Source: Bacteroidaceae bacterium | Lineage (GTDB): Bacteria; Bacteroidota; Bacteroidia; Bacteroidales; Bacteroidaceae | Assembly (NCBI GenBank): GCA_016280445.1 | Contig: JAEEGS010000021.1 | Coordinates: 1-48,578, forward strand | Direction: 5' to 3' | Length of the DNA: 48,578 bases | Part shown: one piece after another, positions 16,872-25,376 of the stretch | How the letters are laid out: each line of letters begins with the position of its first letter | Position numbering within the stretch: position 1 is the stretch's first letter | The notes under the pieces: generated by a model | Told to the model about the DNA's origin: nothing | The model's database searches: none | What the model saw: only the letters and a program-made list of their open reading frames with translations | Position numbers and translations under genes: made by a program

Positions 16872-16950
16872 AACAATTTTTACATTTAAATGTGTTAAAC
16901 TTTTCTTGTTGGGTTGAGGATTCCTAAACAATCTTTTCCCAAATCCGATA

Positions 16951-16983
16951 CAAAGTTACAACCTTTTTGTGAAAAAAAGCAAA
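16951..16983 (-). promoter_or_regulatory. Promoter of the winged-helix gene
   Basis: Minus-strand TTTG (16980-16983), 21 bp, TAACTTTG (16951-16958). Confidence 0.72.
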
Positions 16984-17058
16984 GAAAATGAAGAAAAAAT
17001 GCTGAAAATATCGCTATTTTGGAGAATTTTGCGGGAAATAAGGCTTGTGGAGGTCAAT

Positions 17059-17082
17059 TTTTCTGTGTGCGCACACAGAAAA
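17059..17082 (-). terminator. Perfect 24-bp palindrome after the pheT operon
   Basis: TTTTCTGTGTGC followed by its reverse complement, without a loop, 4 bp past the last stop of the pheT-yebC operon. It is A/T-flanked and a likely terminator, though a binding site cannot be excluded. Confidence 0.6.
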
Positions 17083-17086
17083 GATT

Positions 17087-17500
17087 TTATCGGTAGTCCT
17101 CGGGGGTGAAATGATATTCCACAAAATTGTCGCCACGAACAGCATCGTAATAGATGTAAGTGAAGGTGACACCCGCCTCCTTCTGCTTGGTGAAGAGGAC
17201 CGAATTACGTACATTTTTCAGGTGACTGTCACCCAACTCTCCCAGATGATCCATCATCAGGGTGCGCAGAGTGTCCTCCGCAAAGGTGACGGAGTAGTAG
17301 AAACGCAGGTCGCCTGCCTCTTCATTCTTCACATACACGACGCTGTCCACCCGCGTGAACTCATCCAACTGCTGCGGGCAATGCTTGGCCGTGTACGCCT
17401 TGGCCTCACGCTCGAAAAAGTCGGCCTTCTTCTCCTGGCAGGAAGAGAAAGCCACGATGGCGAACAGGAATAATATAATATAATGTATGCGCATGTACAT
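17087..17500 (-). CDS. Small lipoprotein, function unknown
   Basis: A 137-residue protein. The N-terminal leader MYMRIHYIILFLFAIVAFSS is followed by Cys21 (lipobox AFSSC), so it is probably anchored in the outer or inner membrane facing the periplasm. The rest is a soluble alpha/beta domain, rich in charged residues, with FYYSVTFAEDTLRTLM and TFTYIYYDAVRGDNFVEYHF. I do not recognise a named family. It is the last gene of the pheT-yebC-TSCPD series, six bp behind the TSCPD gene. The start may be the third codon (Met). Confidence 0.72.
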   Translation of the reverse strand: MYMRIHYIILFLFAIVAFSSCQEKKADFFEREAKAYTAKHCPQQLDEFTRVDSVVYVKNEEAGDLRFYYSVTFAEDTLRTLMMDHLGELGDSHLKNVRNSVLFTKQKEAGVTFTYIYYDAVRGDNFVEYHFTPEDYR

Positions 17501-17506
17501 ATATTA

Positions 17507-17761
17507 TTATTTACCAATGGCCTGCCGCAAGGCATGAGCCAACTGGTCGGGACAACTGGTGGGTTTCAATCCGCAAGTGATGCCCTCGAGCCTGCTGATG
17601 ACATCCTCTGCCTTCTGCCCACGCACCAACTGAGCAATGCCAGCCGTATTGCCTGCACATCCGCCATAGAACTGAACGGAGTTGATGATGCCCGTAGCAT
17701 CATCAACATCCAGTTCTATCGCTTTGGAGCAAGTGCCCCTTGTTTCGTAAACAGTCTTCAT
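17507..17761 (-). CDS. TSCPD domain protein (TIGR03905 type)
   Basis: An 84-residue protein with the family's fixed points: YETRGTCSKAIELDVDD near the start, VQFYGGCAGNTAGIAQLV in the middle, and the motif CGLKPTSCPDQLAHAL near the end. The TSCPD domain also occurs at the C terminus of some ribonucleotide reductases, and its cysteines may bind metal. The role of the free-standing form is unknown. It lies two bp behind yebC and is surely cotranscribed with it. Confidence 0.88.
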   Translation of the reverse strand: MKTVYETRGTCSKAIELDVDDATGIINSVQFYGGCAGNTAGIAQLVRGQKAEDVISRLEGITCGLKPTSCPDQLAHALRQAIGK

Positions 17762-17763
17762 GC

Positions 17764-18495
17764 TTACTTCATGTTGGTGTACACATTCTGCACATCGTCA
17801 AACTCTTCGAGACGCTCCACCATTTTTTCGATGGTTTCACGCTGCTCGTCGGTCACTTCCTTCAGGTCGTTGGGCACGTAAGTGAACTCGGCACCTGTGA
17901 TTTCGAAGCCATTGTCCTCGAGGTACTTCTGAATCTGAGCGAACGACTTCGGGTCACCATAAATGGTGATGGTCGTCTCGTCCTTCTCCTCGTCGTACTC
18001 CTCATCAAACTCGTCATTCACACCATACTCGATGGCCTCCAGAATGAACTCGTCCATATCCATGTCGTCCTTCTTCTTGAAAGTGAACTGGCTGTAGTGG
18101 TCGAAGAGGAAAGAGAGCGAACCCGTCGTGCCCATGTTGCCGCTGAACTTGTTGAACACCGAACGAACGTCAGCCACAGTGCGGGTGGTGTTGTCGGTCA
18201 ACGTATCGACAAACACAGCCACTCCGTGAGGGCCATATCCTTCGTAAGTCACACTCTTCCAAGCCGACTTGTCCTTGCCGATGGCGTTCTTGATGGCACG
18301 GTCGATGTTGTCCTTCGGCATGTTCTCGTGACGGCAGGTCGCGATGACAGCACGAAGGTGTGCGTTGTTGTCGGGGTCTGGACCACCTTCAGCCACAGCG
18401 ATGGCAATCTGCTTGCCAAGACGTGTGAAAGTCTTTGCCATATTACCCCATCTCTTCAGTTTTCTTGCTTTGCGGAATTCAAATGCTCTTCCCAT
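17764..18495 (-). CDS. yebC: YebC/PmpR family protein (ribosome-rescue or transcription factor)
   Basis: A 243-residue YebC-family protein, historically called a transcriptional regulator. More recent work links the family to translation of difficult stretches. Family marks: MGRAFEFRKARKLKRWGNMA at the N terminus, AIAVAEGGPDPDNNAHLRAV, MPKDNIDRAIKNA, YEGYGPHGVAVFVD and NTTRTVADVRSVFNKFSGNM. It lies 37 bp behind pheT in an operon with two small genes. The gap holds AT-rich words (ACGATTTACAATTTACGATT) that recur before rlmN. Confidence 0.95.
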   Translation of the reverse strand: MGRAFEFRKARKLKRWGNMAKTFTRLGKQIAIAVAEGGPDPDNNAHLRAVIATCRHENMPKDNIDRAIKNAIGKDKSAWKSVTYEGYGPHGVAVFVDTLTDNTTRTVADVRSVFNKFSGNMGTTGSLSFLFDHYSQFTFKKKDDMDMDEFILEAIEYGVNDEFDEEYDEEKDETTITIYGDPKSFAQIQKYLEDNGFEITGAEFTYVPNDLKEVTDEQRETIEKMVERLEEFDDVQNVYTNMK

Positions 18496-18532
18496 AATGA
18501 TATTTGTTATTTTACGATTTACAATTTACGAT

Positions 18533-21052
18533 TTATTTACCACGAACGGTTGCACCCGTCGCCTTGCAGATGCTCTGTTCAATCTTGCTCATGATGGCTT
18601 CGATGGCCTTGTCGTTGAGCGTCTTCTCCTCGCTCTGGAGGGTGAAGTTGACGGCATACGACTTCTTGCCAGCCTCGAGGTTCTTGCCCTCATACACATC
18701 GAAGAGTTTCACCTCCTTCAGGAGCTTCTTCTCTGCCTGATAAGCAGCAGCCTCAATCTGAGCGAACTCAACACCCTCATCCACGAGCAATGCCAAGTCA
18801 CGGCTCACAGCTGGGAACTTCGACAGGTCGTAGTAAGTAACGGTCACCTTCTTGATAAGCTTCATGAGGTTTGTCCAGTTGATGTCTGCGAAATACACAG
18901 GTGCTTCCACATCAAGCTTCTTTGCCATCTTCTTGGTCACGATACCAAACTCGGCAATCTTTTTGCCGCCACGCTGAGTGATGGTGGTTGCCAAAGAGAA
19001 GATGTCGTTCTTCTCTTCGCCGAACACCAGCGCACCGAATGGCACACCGAGACGCTTGAAGATGTTGAGCACGTAGGCCTTCATCTCATACACGGTGCTG
19101 TCCTCGTCAGCATGTGCCCAGTTGCCGTTCACACGCTTGCCCGTCTGCCACAATCCCAAGTGATAATCTTCGCTGTAGGCAGCCAGAATCTTCTTCGACG
19201 ACTCGGCACTGGCCTTCAAGGTCTCTCCGTTCTCGTCCACCTTCTCCTGATTCCTTTCAGGCGAGAAATAGTAGCAGTTGCCAAACTCGAAGAACTTCAA
19301 GTCGGGCATACGGCGGTTCGCATTGCGGGCGATGGATTCCAAACCACCGAAGAGCAACGTCTGACGCAACACAGCCAAGTCCTGACTCAGCGGATTCATC
19401 AGTTTCACGCAGTTCTCCAGTTTGTAGGTCTCGCCCTCTTCATAGTAAGACACCTTCGTCAGCGAGTTGTTCAAGATTTCGTTGAAACCGCAACCCACCA
19501 GCTGCTCAGCCACGTGGTTCTGCAGTTTGTTGCTCTTGTCGAGTTCGCCCTTCGTAGTGAGCGATGAGCGCACCTGAGAAGGAATCTCGATATTGTTGTA
19601 GCCATAGATGCGCAGAATCTCTTCCACCACATCGCAAGGCTTCTTCACATCCACACGGAAAGCAGGAGCTTTCACCTGCATCATCTTCTCGTCACTCTTC
19701 AGAATCTCAAAGCCGAGGTTCTTCAAGATGCTCTGCTGGGTCTCCACAGGCAGTTCTTTACCGATGAGGTCAGCCACATACTGATATTCCACGTCGATGA
19801 TGGCATCCTGTGGCAGGGTGTCGTTCTTCACATCGACAATCTCCATGCTGATTTCGCCACCAGCCAATTCCTGTGCCAACATCGCAGCACGTTTGATGGC
19901 ATAAATCTGACCTGCCGGGTCGATGCCTCTTTCGAAACGGAAGCTGGCATCTGTCTGCAAGCCGTGACGACGTGCACTCTTGCGAATCCAAGTTGGGTGG
20001 AAGTAGGCACTCTCGAAGAGCACGTTCTTCGTCGTCTCGTATGTGCCACTACCCTTTCCGCCAAACACACCGGCGATACACATCGGCTCCTCCGCATTGC
20101 AGATGGCCAAATCGCGGTCGCTCAACTTGTGCTCCTCACCATCGAGGGTGACAAACGGAGTGCCCTCCGGAAGGGTCTTCACCACCACCTTGTTGCCCTT
20201 CACCATGTCAGCATCGAAGCAGTGCAAAGGCTGTCCGTAAGCCATCATGATGTAGTTGGTGATATCGACGATATTATTGATAGGACGCTGTCCGATTGCT
20301 GTCAAGCGGTCCTTCAGCCACTTCGGACTTTCTTTCACCTCGCAACCTTTCACCGACACAGCACAGTAGCGTGGGCAAGCCTCCTCGGCCTCCACCACCA
20401 CGTCCATCTTCAGGTCGTTGTTCTGCACCTTGAAGTCATCCACCGAAGGACGATGCAACGAAGTCTCATAACCGTTCTGCTTCAGATAAGCATAGAAGTC
20501 GCGCGCCACACCCCAGTGAGAACAAGCGTCAGAGTGATTAGGGGTGATGTCCACCTCAATCACATAGTCGCTCTCCAAACCGTAGTACTCAGCAGCAGGA
20601 GTGCCCACCACTGCATCCTCGGGCAGCACAATGATGCCATCGTGACTGGTGCCAATGCCGATTTCGTCTTCTGCACAAATCATACCGTTCGACTCGATGC
20701 CGCGCAACTTGCTCTTCTTGATGACAAACTCTTGGTCGCCATCGTACAACTTGCAACCCAACTGAGCCACAATCACCTTCTGGCCAGCAGCCACGTTCGG
20801 TGCACCGCAGACAATCTGCTCCACCACGCCGTTGCCCTCATCAACCGTCGTCACGTGCATGTGGTCGCTGTTCGGATGTGCCTCGCAAGTGAGCACCTGA
20901 CCCACCACAAGACCTTGCAAACCACCTTTGATGCTCTGCACTTCCTCAACAGCCTCAACCTCCAAGCCCATGCTGGTGAGCGCCTTGCCCACCTCCTCGG
21001 CCGTCATGTCGAAGTCAACATATTCCTTCAACCATTTGTAAGAAATGTTCAT
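18533..21052 (-). CDS. pheT: Phenylalanine--tRNA ligase beta subunit
   Basis: PheT forms an alpha2-beta2 enzyme with PheS, which is not in this window, and charges tRNA-Phe. The product has 839 residues: start MNISYKWLKEYVDFD; EMAP-like tRNA-binding fold with GQVLTCEAHPNSDHMHV (about 50-75); B3/4 editing domain with DITNYIMMAYGQPLHCFDAD; B5 with the catalytic-core-like region after it; and a C-terminal ferredoxin-like anticodon-binding domain starting near YYDLSKFPAVSRDLALLVDE. The promoter lies at 21137-21168 with a leader of about 75 nt. yebC follows. Confidence 0.98.
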   Translation of the reverse strand: MNISYKWLKEYVDFDMTAEEVGKALTSMGLEVEAVEEVQSIKGGLQGLVVGQVLTCEAHPNSDHMHVTTVDEGNGVVEQIVCGAPNVAAGQKVIVAQLGCKLYDGDQEFVIKKSKLRGIESNGMICAEDEIGIGTSHDGIIVLPEDAVVGTPAAEYYGLESDYVIEVDITPNHSDACSHWGVARDFYAYLKQNGYETSLHRPSVDDFKVQNNDLKMDVVVEAEEACPRYCAVSVKGCEVKESPKWLKDRLTAIGQRPINNIVDITNYIMMAYGQPLHCFDADMVKGNKVVVKTLPEGTPFVTLDGEEHKLSDRDLAICNAEEPMCIAGVFGGKGSGTYETTKNVLFESAYFHPTWIRKSARRHGLQTDASFRFERGIDPAGQIYAIKRAAMLAQELAGGEISMEIVDVKNDTLPQDAIIDVEYQYVADLIGKELPVETQQSILKNLGFEILKSDEKMMQVKAPAFRVDVKKPCDVVEEILRIYGYNNIEIPSQVRSSLTTKGELDKSNKLQNHVAEQLVGCGFNEILNNSLTKVSYYEEGETYKLENCVKLMNPLSQDLAVLRQTLLFGGLESIARNANRRMPDLKFFEFGNCYYFSPERNQEKVDENGETLKASAESSKKILAAYSEDYHLGLWQTGKRVNGNWAHADEDSTVYEMKAYVLNIFKRLGVPFGALVFGEEKNDIFSLATTITQRGGKKIAEFGIVTKKMAKKLDVEAPVYFADINWTNLMKLIKKVTVTYYDLSKFPAVSRDLALLVDEGVEFAQIEAAAYQAEKKLLKEVKLFDVYEGKNLEAGKKSYAVNFTLQSEEKTLNDKAIEAIMSKIEQSICKATGATVRGK

Positions 21053-21136
21053 ATCGTAGATTTTTTAGTTGTTCTCTTTTTACCTAAAACATAATATTTT
21101 CGTGCATGCTTACACGCACATGCGCGAAAAACGGTG

Positions 21137-21168
21137 CAAAGGTACGAATAAGTGAGAGAAAAACCAAA
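21137..21168 (-). promoter_or_regulatory. Promoter of pheT
   Basis: Minus-strand TTTG (21165-21168), 20 bp, TACCTTTG (21137-21144). Confidence 0.82.
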
Positions 21169-21286
21169 TTTATTTGAGTTTTTCAGAACGTGAGTACCTT
21201 CGGCGGAGCCAGCGATACGAATAAGTGAGAGAAAAACCAAATTTATTTGAGTTTTTCCGAACGAGAGTACTTTCGGCAGAGCCAAC
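21143..21286. repeat. 73-bp tandem duplication carrying the pheT promoter region
   Basis: TACGAATAAGTGAGAGAAAA starts both copies (21143 and 21216). They differ at a few positions. Both contain the TTTG -33 element. Only the copy next to pheT is followed by an intact -7 box; the other reads TATCGCTG there. Confidence 0.9.
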
Positions 21287-21310
21287 GTCACCACAAAATC
21301 CGCAAACCAC

Positions 21311-21367
21311 AAAAAAAAGACGGATAATTTTGGCAAATGCATCATCTGCAAGCCTCCATTATCCGCC
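21311..21367 (-). terminator. Terminator of ftsZ
   Basis: On the minus strand CGGATAAT and ATTATCCG close a hairpin that has an inner GGCTTGCA / TGCATTTGCC stem, followed by eight T. Confidence 0.85.
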
Positions 21368-21392
21368 ATCCTTTTCACTCTTCGGCAGGATT

Positions 21393-22631
21393 TCACTCTT
21401 CAGCAAATTTTTCCAGTTTATCCATGAAGATTTTGAAGATAGAGGGTTTCGGCTTCTTCATTTCCTCTTCCGGTTCATCCTCCTCATCCTCTATTTCCAC
21501 CTCTACGTCGGCGGTGTTCTCATCAGGAGCAGGAAGGGACTGTTCCTCCTCTTTGGGAGTCTCTTCTTCCTCCTTATCGAAGCGATAATATTTGTCACGC
21601 AGTTTCCTGGTGTACTCGCTCTCATTCGTCTGCGCCTTTTCCTCTTCCTCATCGTCCGAATCAAAACCCGTGGCAATGATGGACACCTTGATTTCATCCT
21701 CCAGCGTATCGTCCTGATAGTGTCCCCACAGCACCTCGATGTTCTCGTCCAACCCTTCCATGAACTTATTGATTTCGAGCAGTTCAGACATCTTGGCAGG
21801 CGATTTCGTTCCGCCATACACGATATAGAGCAAACGCTTGATTTTCTGCTTGTCCACATTCGCAATCAACGGAGAATTCAACGCACTCTCCATCGCTTTG
21901 AAAATGCGCTTCTCTCCACTTGCTTTCGCCACCGAAACCACAGCCGCTCCACTCCCCTTCATCACAGCGCTCACATCGTTGAAGTCTCGGTTCACGATTC
22001 CTCTCACCGTAATGATTTCGGCAATCGTCTTCGTCGCAATGGTCAACACCTCATCGGCCTTCTTCATCCCCTCTTCCAAATCAAGACCCGCATATTGGTC
22101 TTCTTCCAGCAGACGCTCGTTGTTGATGACAATCAGCGAATCCACATGCTTCTTCAACTCTTCCATTCCCTTCAACGCCTTGTCAATGCGCTTTTTGCCT
22201 TCCATCAGGAAAGGCAGCGTCACCACACCGACCGTCAAGATGCCCATCTCCTTCGCCACACGAGCAATCACGGGAGCCACACCCGTTCCGGTGCCTCCTC
22301 CCATACCTGCCGTAATGAACACCATCTTCGTGTCGGCATCAAACATCGATTTGATTTTGTCCGTACTCGCCTCGGCAATCTCACGACCCAACACAGGATT
22401 TCCACCTGTACCAAGCCCGTCGCCCAACTGAATCTTGTTAGGCACCATGTTTGCCTTCAGCACCTGGCTGTCAGTGTTAACCACCATAAACGTCACGTTT
22501 CTGACGTTATCTTCCCACATGTGGTGCACAGCGTTGCCACCTCCGCCTCCTACACCAATCACTTTGATAATCTTTTCAGACATGTCCACAATAGGAAAAT
22601 TAAACGGGGCAATTTCCTCTTCTTTCATCAT
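21393..22631 (-). CDS. ftsZ: FtsZ, cell-division tubulin homologue (divergent, orphan locus)
   Basis: FtsZ is the GTP-driven polymer that forms the division ring. This protein has 412 residues. The nucleotide site shows VIGVGGGGGNAV (25-36), VVNTDSQVL (51-59) and the tubulin signature GGGTGTG (112-118). The T7 loop NRDFND (215-220) keeps both catalytic Asp. A disordered, strongly acidic linker (about 330-390) leads to a short C-terminal peptide (KPSIFKIFMDKLEKF), the likely FtsA/ZipA contact. The GTP pocket is intact, so it should polymerise. No ftsQ, ftsA or mur genes are nearby. The TTG one codon upstream is not preferred over the ATG at 22631. The promoter TATCTTTG is at 22716-22723. Confidence 0.93.
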   Translation of the reverse strand: MMKEEEIAPFNFPIVDMSEKIIKVIGVGGGGGNAVHHMWEDNVRNVTFMVVNTDSQVLKANMVPNKIQLGDGLGTGGNPVLGREIAEASTDKIKSMFDADTKMVFITAGMGGGTGTGVAPVIARVAKEMGILTVGVVTLPFLMEGKKRIDKALKGMEELKKHVDSLIVINNERLLEEDQYAGLDLEEGMKKADEVLTIATKTIAEIITVRGIVNRDFNDVSAVMKGSGAAVVSVAKASGEKRIFKAMESALNSPLIANVDKQKIKRLLYIVYGGTKSPAKMSELLEINKFMEGLDENIEVLWGHYQDDTLEDEIKVSIIATGFDSDDEEEEKAQTNESEYTRKLRDKYYRFDKEEEETPKEEEQSLPAPDENTADVEVEIEDEEDEPEEEMKKPKPSIFKIFMDKLEKFAEE

Positions 22632-22715
22632 CAATTCTTTGATTTTAAAAAGTTAAACAAACATTTTGACCAACTCTCACAAGTCGGCTTCTCACTTTAT
22701 CATATATTCTCGCCA

Positions 22716-22748
22716 CAAAGATAAGAAAACCAATCCATTCCCTCCCAA
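22716..22748 (-). promoter_or_regulatory. Promoter of ftsZ
   Basis: Minus-strand TATCTTTG (22716-22723), with a TTG 22 bp upstream (22746-22748). The leader is about 80 nt. Confidence 0.6.
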
Positions 22749-22882
22749 TTTTTCCCGTAACTTTTTTCAGAAAAAATTAAATTTTCAGACAAAACACCCG
22801 TATTTTTGTAAAATTCTTTACTTTTGTAAACAAAAAACTGCCGCTATCCACCCCACATGACAAAAAAAGAAAAAAACAAAAG

Positions 22883-23140
22883 GGCCTCTATTTCGGCACC
22901 TGCAACCCATTCTATAGCGGACAACTCTACCTGCTGAGCGAGGACGAAGACAAGGCACCTTCTGCCATCGCCGCCCGCATGCCTGCCGACAACCCCACCG
23001 ACATTGTCGATATGAAGGATGGAGCGTGGAAGAAGGCATCCAACGAGTGGTATGACCTCCAGGGGCGCCGCATCAACGCGGCCTCTGCATTGCAGAAGGG
23101 TTTCTATCTCCATCAGAACAAGAAGATTTACGTGAAGTGA
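22883..23140 (+). pseudogene. Orphan C-terminal fragment of a secreted protein
   Basis: Eighty-five codons of well-biased coding DNA start GLYFGTCNPFYSGQLYLLSE and end with EWYDLQGRRINAASALQKGF, then YLHQNKKIYVK, the LQG...GxY tail typical of secreted Prevotella proteins. No proper start exists in this frame. The only internal ATG is at 22979. An ATG at 22857 opens a different frame across the A-rich tract ACAAAAAAAGAAAAAAAC, so a shift there would be needed to join them. A TACTTTTG box lies upstream at 22820-22827 and a perfect terminator downstream. I judge it the remnant of a larger gene cut by a deletion. Slippage on the A tracts is a less likely alternative. Confidence 0.62.
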
Positions 23141-23176
23141 TAGAGTTGGCGACAAGGCCAATGTGAAGACAAAATG

Positions 23177-23220
23177 AATCCCCGTCCAGATGTTTCAAGG
23201 CATCTGGACGGGGATTTTTG
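23177..23220 (+). terminator. Strong terminator after the gene fragment
   Basis: A 16-bp perfect stem (AATCCCCGTCCAGATG, 23177-23192, with 23201-23216) with an 8-nt loop is followed by TTTT. Confidence 0.88.
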
Positions 23221-23256
23221 ATGGGGATTGTTCGTGGGATTGTCAAGCGGGGATTC

Positions 23257-24525
23257 TCAATCAAATCGCTCGCCCCACAACTGCTTCATGCGCTCGTGAA
23301 GTTTGGCTTCAGAGGGGTTTTCCTGCGGATGCCAGAAGCGGGCATCGGTGGCGCCATCGGGCAAGAATTGCTGCTGCACGAAGTTGCCTTCATAGGCATG
23401 AGCATATTTGTAATCCTTCGCATAACCCAGTTGCTGCATCAGTTTGGTGGGCGCGTTGCGCAGATGTAGCGGAACGGGAAGGTTGCCACTTTCTCCCACA
23501 TATTGCAGGGCAGAATTGATGGCCTCATAAGCGGAATTGCTCTTGGGAGAGGTGGCGAGATAGACGGTGGCCTCAGCCAACGGGATGCGTCCTTCTGGAA
23601 GGCCGATTTTCGAAACAGCATCGAAAGCCGCGTTTGCCAACAGCAGCGCATTGGGGTTTGCCAACCCGATGTCCTCGCTGGCAGAAATGACCAATCGGCG
23701 AGCGATGAAGATGGGGTCTTCGCCTCCCTCAATCATACGTGCCAGATAGTAGATGGCGGCATCAGGGTCGCTTCCTCGGATGCTCTTGATGAAGGCCGAA
23801 ATGATGTCGTAGTGCATCTCTCCGTCCTTGTCATACGCCAACGGATTCTGTTGAAGCGTTTCTGTAACAATATCATCGTTAATAACTGATGATGATTCTG
23901 TTACCAATTCGAGAATATTCAAGAACTTGCGAGCATCACCACCGCTGTAACGCATCATGGCGCTCGTCTCCTGTACATCAATTTTCTTTTCCTTCAGAAA
24001 GATATCCGTCTTCAAAGCGTGGTCGAGCAAACTGAGCAAATCCTCCACTTCGAGGCTCTTCAACACATACACCTGACAACGGCTCAAGAGCGGACGAATG
24101 ACCTCGAACGAAGGGTTCTCCGTCGTAGCGCCTATCAAGGTGACCACACCCTGCTCCACCGCTCCCAGAAGACTATCTTGCTGCGATTTGGAAAAACGGT
24201 GGATTTCATCGATGAACAGAATCGGCGACACCCCACCCCGCACATTGCCGAAGAAGGAGGAAGCCTTTGCCTTCTCTATCACCTCACGCACATCCTTCAC
24301 GCCCGACGTGACCGCACTCAGCGTGAAGAAAGGCACATCGAGCGTCTTGGCGATGATGCCCGCCAGCGTGGTCTTCCCCACTCCCGGGGGTCCCCACAGT
24401 ATGAAGGAGGAGATACGCTTCTGCTCAATCATCCGACGTATCACCGCCCCCTCACCCACGAGGTGCTTCTGTCCTATGTAGTCGTCCAACGTCTGCGGAC
24501 GCAATCTCTCGGCTAACGGTTGCAT
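23257..24525 (-). CDS. rarA: Replication-associated recombination protein A (RarA/MgsA AAA+ ATPase)
   Basis: A 422-residue AAA+ ATPase related to clamp loaders that acts at stalled replication forks with SSB. Marks: the N terminus MQPLAERLRPQTLDDYIGQ, Walker A GPPGVGKTT (45-53), Walker B LFIDEIHRF, sensor-1 GATTENPSFE, and the C-terminal tetramerisation domain with MIEGGEDPIFIARRLVISAS. The gene is full length. Its first 76 bp occur again at 30414-30489 with three substitutions, so it sits at one boundary of an inserted segment. The 60 bp upstream, before the Fic stop, show no good promoter box. The gene may now depend on the island for transcription. Confidence 0.96.
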   Translation of the reverse strand: MQPLAERLRPQTLDDYIGQKHLVGEGAVIRRMIEQKRISSFILWGPPGVGKTTLAGIIAKTLDVPFFTLSAVTSGVKDVREVIEKAKASSFFGNVRGGVSPILFIDEIHRFSKSQQDSLLGAVEQGVVTLIGATTENPSFEVIRPLLSRCQVYVLKSLEVEDLLSLLDHALKTDIFLKEKKIDVQETSAMMRYSGGDARKFLNILELVTESSSVINDDIVTETLQQNPLAYDKDGEMHYDIISAFIKSIRGSDPDAAIYYLARMIEGGEDPIFIARRLVISASEDIGLANPNALLLANAAFDAVSKIGLPEGRIPLAEATVYLATSPKSNSAYEAINSALQYVGESGNLPVPLHLRNAPTKLMQQLGYAKDYKYAHAYEGNFVQQQFLPDGATDARFWHPQENPSEAKLHERMKQLWGERFD

Positions 24526-24526
24526 A
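24451..24526. repeat. Island-flanking direct repeat, left (5' end of intact rarA)
   Basis: 76 bp match 30414-30489 with three mismatches. Two of these are silent in rarA codons and one changes Gly to Asp. Confidence 0.92.
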
Positions 24527-24585
24527 GTGTCAATATAAAAGTCCTTTTTCGTATATAATATCTCCCCTCATTCCACATCAGTCTT

Positions 24586-25326
24586 TCAAACATATTGAAT
24601 ACGGAAATAGTCAAGACTGGCTTTGAACTGGTCTTGTGCTATTAGGCAGGTGTCAGTAAGATAGCCGTTGAGGTGTCCCCACTCACGCAAGCCACGATAG
24701 TAAAACATCTTCAGTTCGTCGGTGATAATGAAAGGGACAACACCGCTACGCAAACATTCTTTGAATATCACAAGACGCCCAATACGCCCGTTCCCATCTT
24801 GGAATGGGTGAATCTTCTCGAAACGGACATGAAAATCGAGGATGTCTTCCAATGTATGCACTTCTTTGGCATTGCAATCCCTGATGAGTCGTTGCATGCT
24901 GTCGTGAACCAACTCTGGCTCACACGTCTTTTCACCGCCAACTTCATTAGGAAGACGCTTGTAGTCACCCACAGCAAACCAATCCTTGCCGCTATCCGAA
25001 GTACCTGCCTTCAGGATGCCGTGCAGCGTCTTTATCAAGTCTTCCGAAAGCGGCTCTTGAGCCCTGTCAATGATCATGTCAATACAACGAAAGTGATTCA
25101 CCGTCTCAACAATGTCATTCACATTCACAGTCTCTTCCGCAGTCACTCCAATGGTGTTCGTTTCGAAGATGTATCGTGTCTGTTCGTGCGTCAGACGGCT
25201 ACCTTCCATATGATTCGAGTTGTAAGTTAGGTCTATCTGCGTTTTGTGATAGATACCTCCCTTCATCTTCATTTCTTTTTGCTCGCGGAGTGCTGCGAGC
25301 AATGGAGTTATATTGTTTGCCATCAT
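24586..25326 (-). CDS. Fic domain protein (self-inhibited class)
   Basis: A 246-residue Fic enzyme. Fic proteins transfer AMP or other nucleotide parts to target hydroxyls. The active-site loop HPFQDGNGRIGR (173-184) matches HxFx(D/E)GNGRxxR completely. The inhibitory helix motif (S/T)xxxE(G/N) is present upstream as SNHMEG (37-42), so autoinhibition comes from the same chain and the protein may not need a separate antitoxin. It has its own promoter (TTG, 20 bp, TAACTTTG, 25346-25376), which overlaps the end of the preceding Bro-N-Fic gene. It is the island gene closest to rarA. Confidence 0.9.
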   Translation of the reverse strand: MMANNITPLLAALREQKEMKMKGGIYHKTQIDLTYNSNHMEGSRLTHEQTRYIFETNTIGVTAEETVNVNDIVETVNHFRCIDMIIDRAQEPLSEDLIKTLHGILKAGTSDSGKDWFAVGDYKRLPNEVGGEKTCEPELVHDSMQRLIRDCNAKEVHTLEDILDFHVRFEKIHPFQDGNGRIGRLVIFKECLRSGVVPFIITDELKMFYYRGLREWGHLNGYLTDTCLIAQDQFKASLDYFRIQYV

Positions 25327-25345
25327 TCCTGTTTCTATTTTTGTG

Positions 25346-25376
25346 CAAAGTTAATCATTTTATTTGTCTTCCACAA
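25346..25376 (-). promoter_or_regulatory. Promoter of the self-inhibited fic gene
   Basis: Minus-strand TTG (25374-25376), 20 bp, TAACTTTG (25346-25353), about 20 bp before the ATG. Confidence 0.7.

Larger units (their letters stand above)
21053..21392. other. Intergenic region between pheT and ftsZ
   Basis: This 340-bp gap has no gene. It holds the pheT leader, the pheT promoter, a 73-bp tandem duplication (21143-21286) and the ftsZ terminator (21311-21367). Confidence 0.75.

Noticed and set aside
17059-17082. Perfect palindrome CTGTGTGCGCACACAG as an operator
   Set aside because: It lies four bp after the last stop of an operon with A/T flanks, so a terminator is the simpler reading.
21225-22724. 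499-codon plus frame opposite ftsZ
   Set aside because: It covers the entire ftsZ gene and its terminator; His/Leu/Arg-rich product typical of antisense frames.
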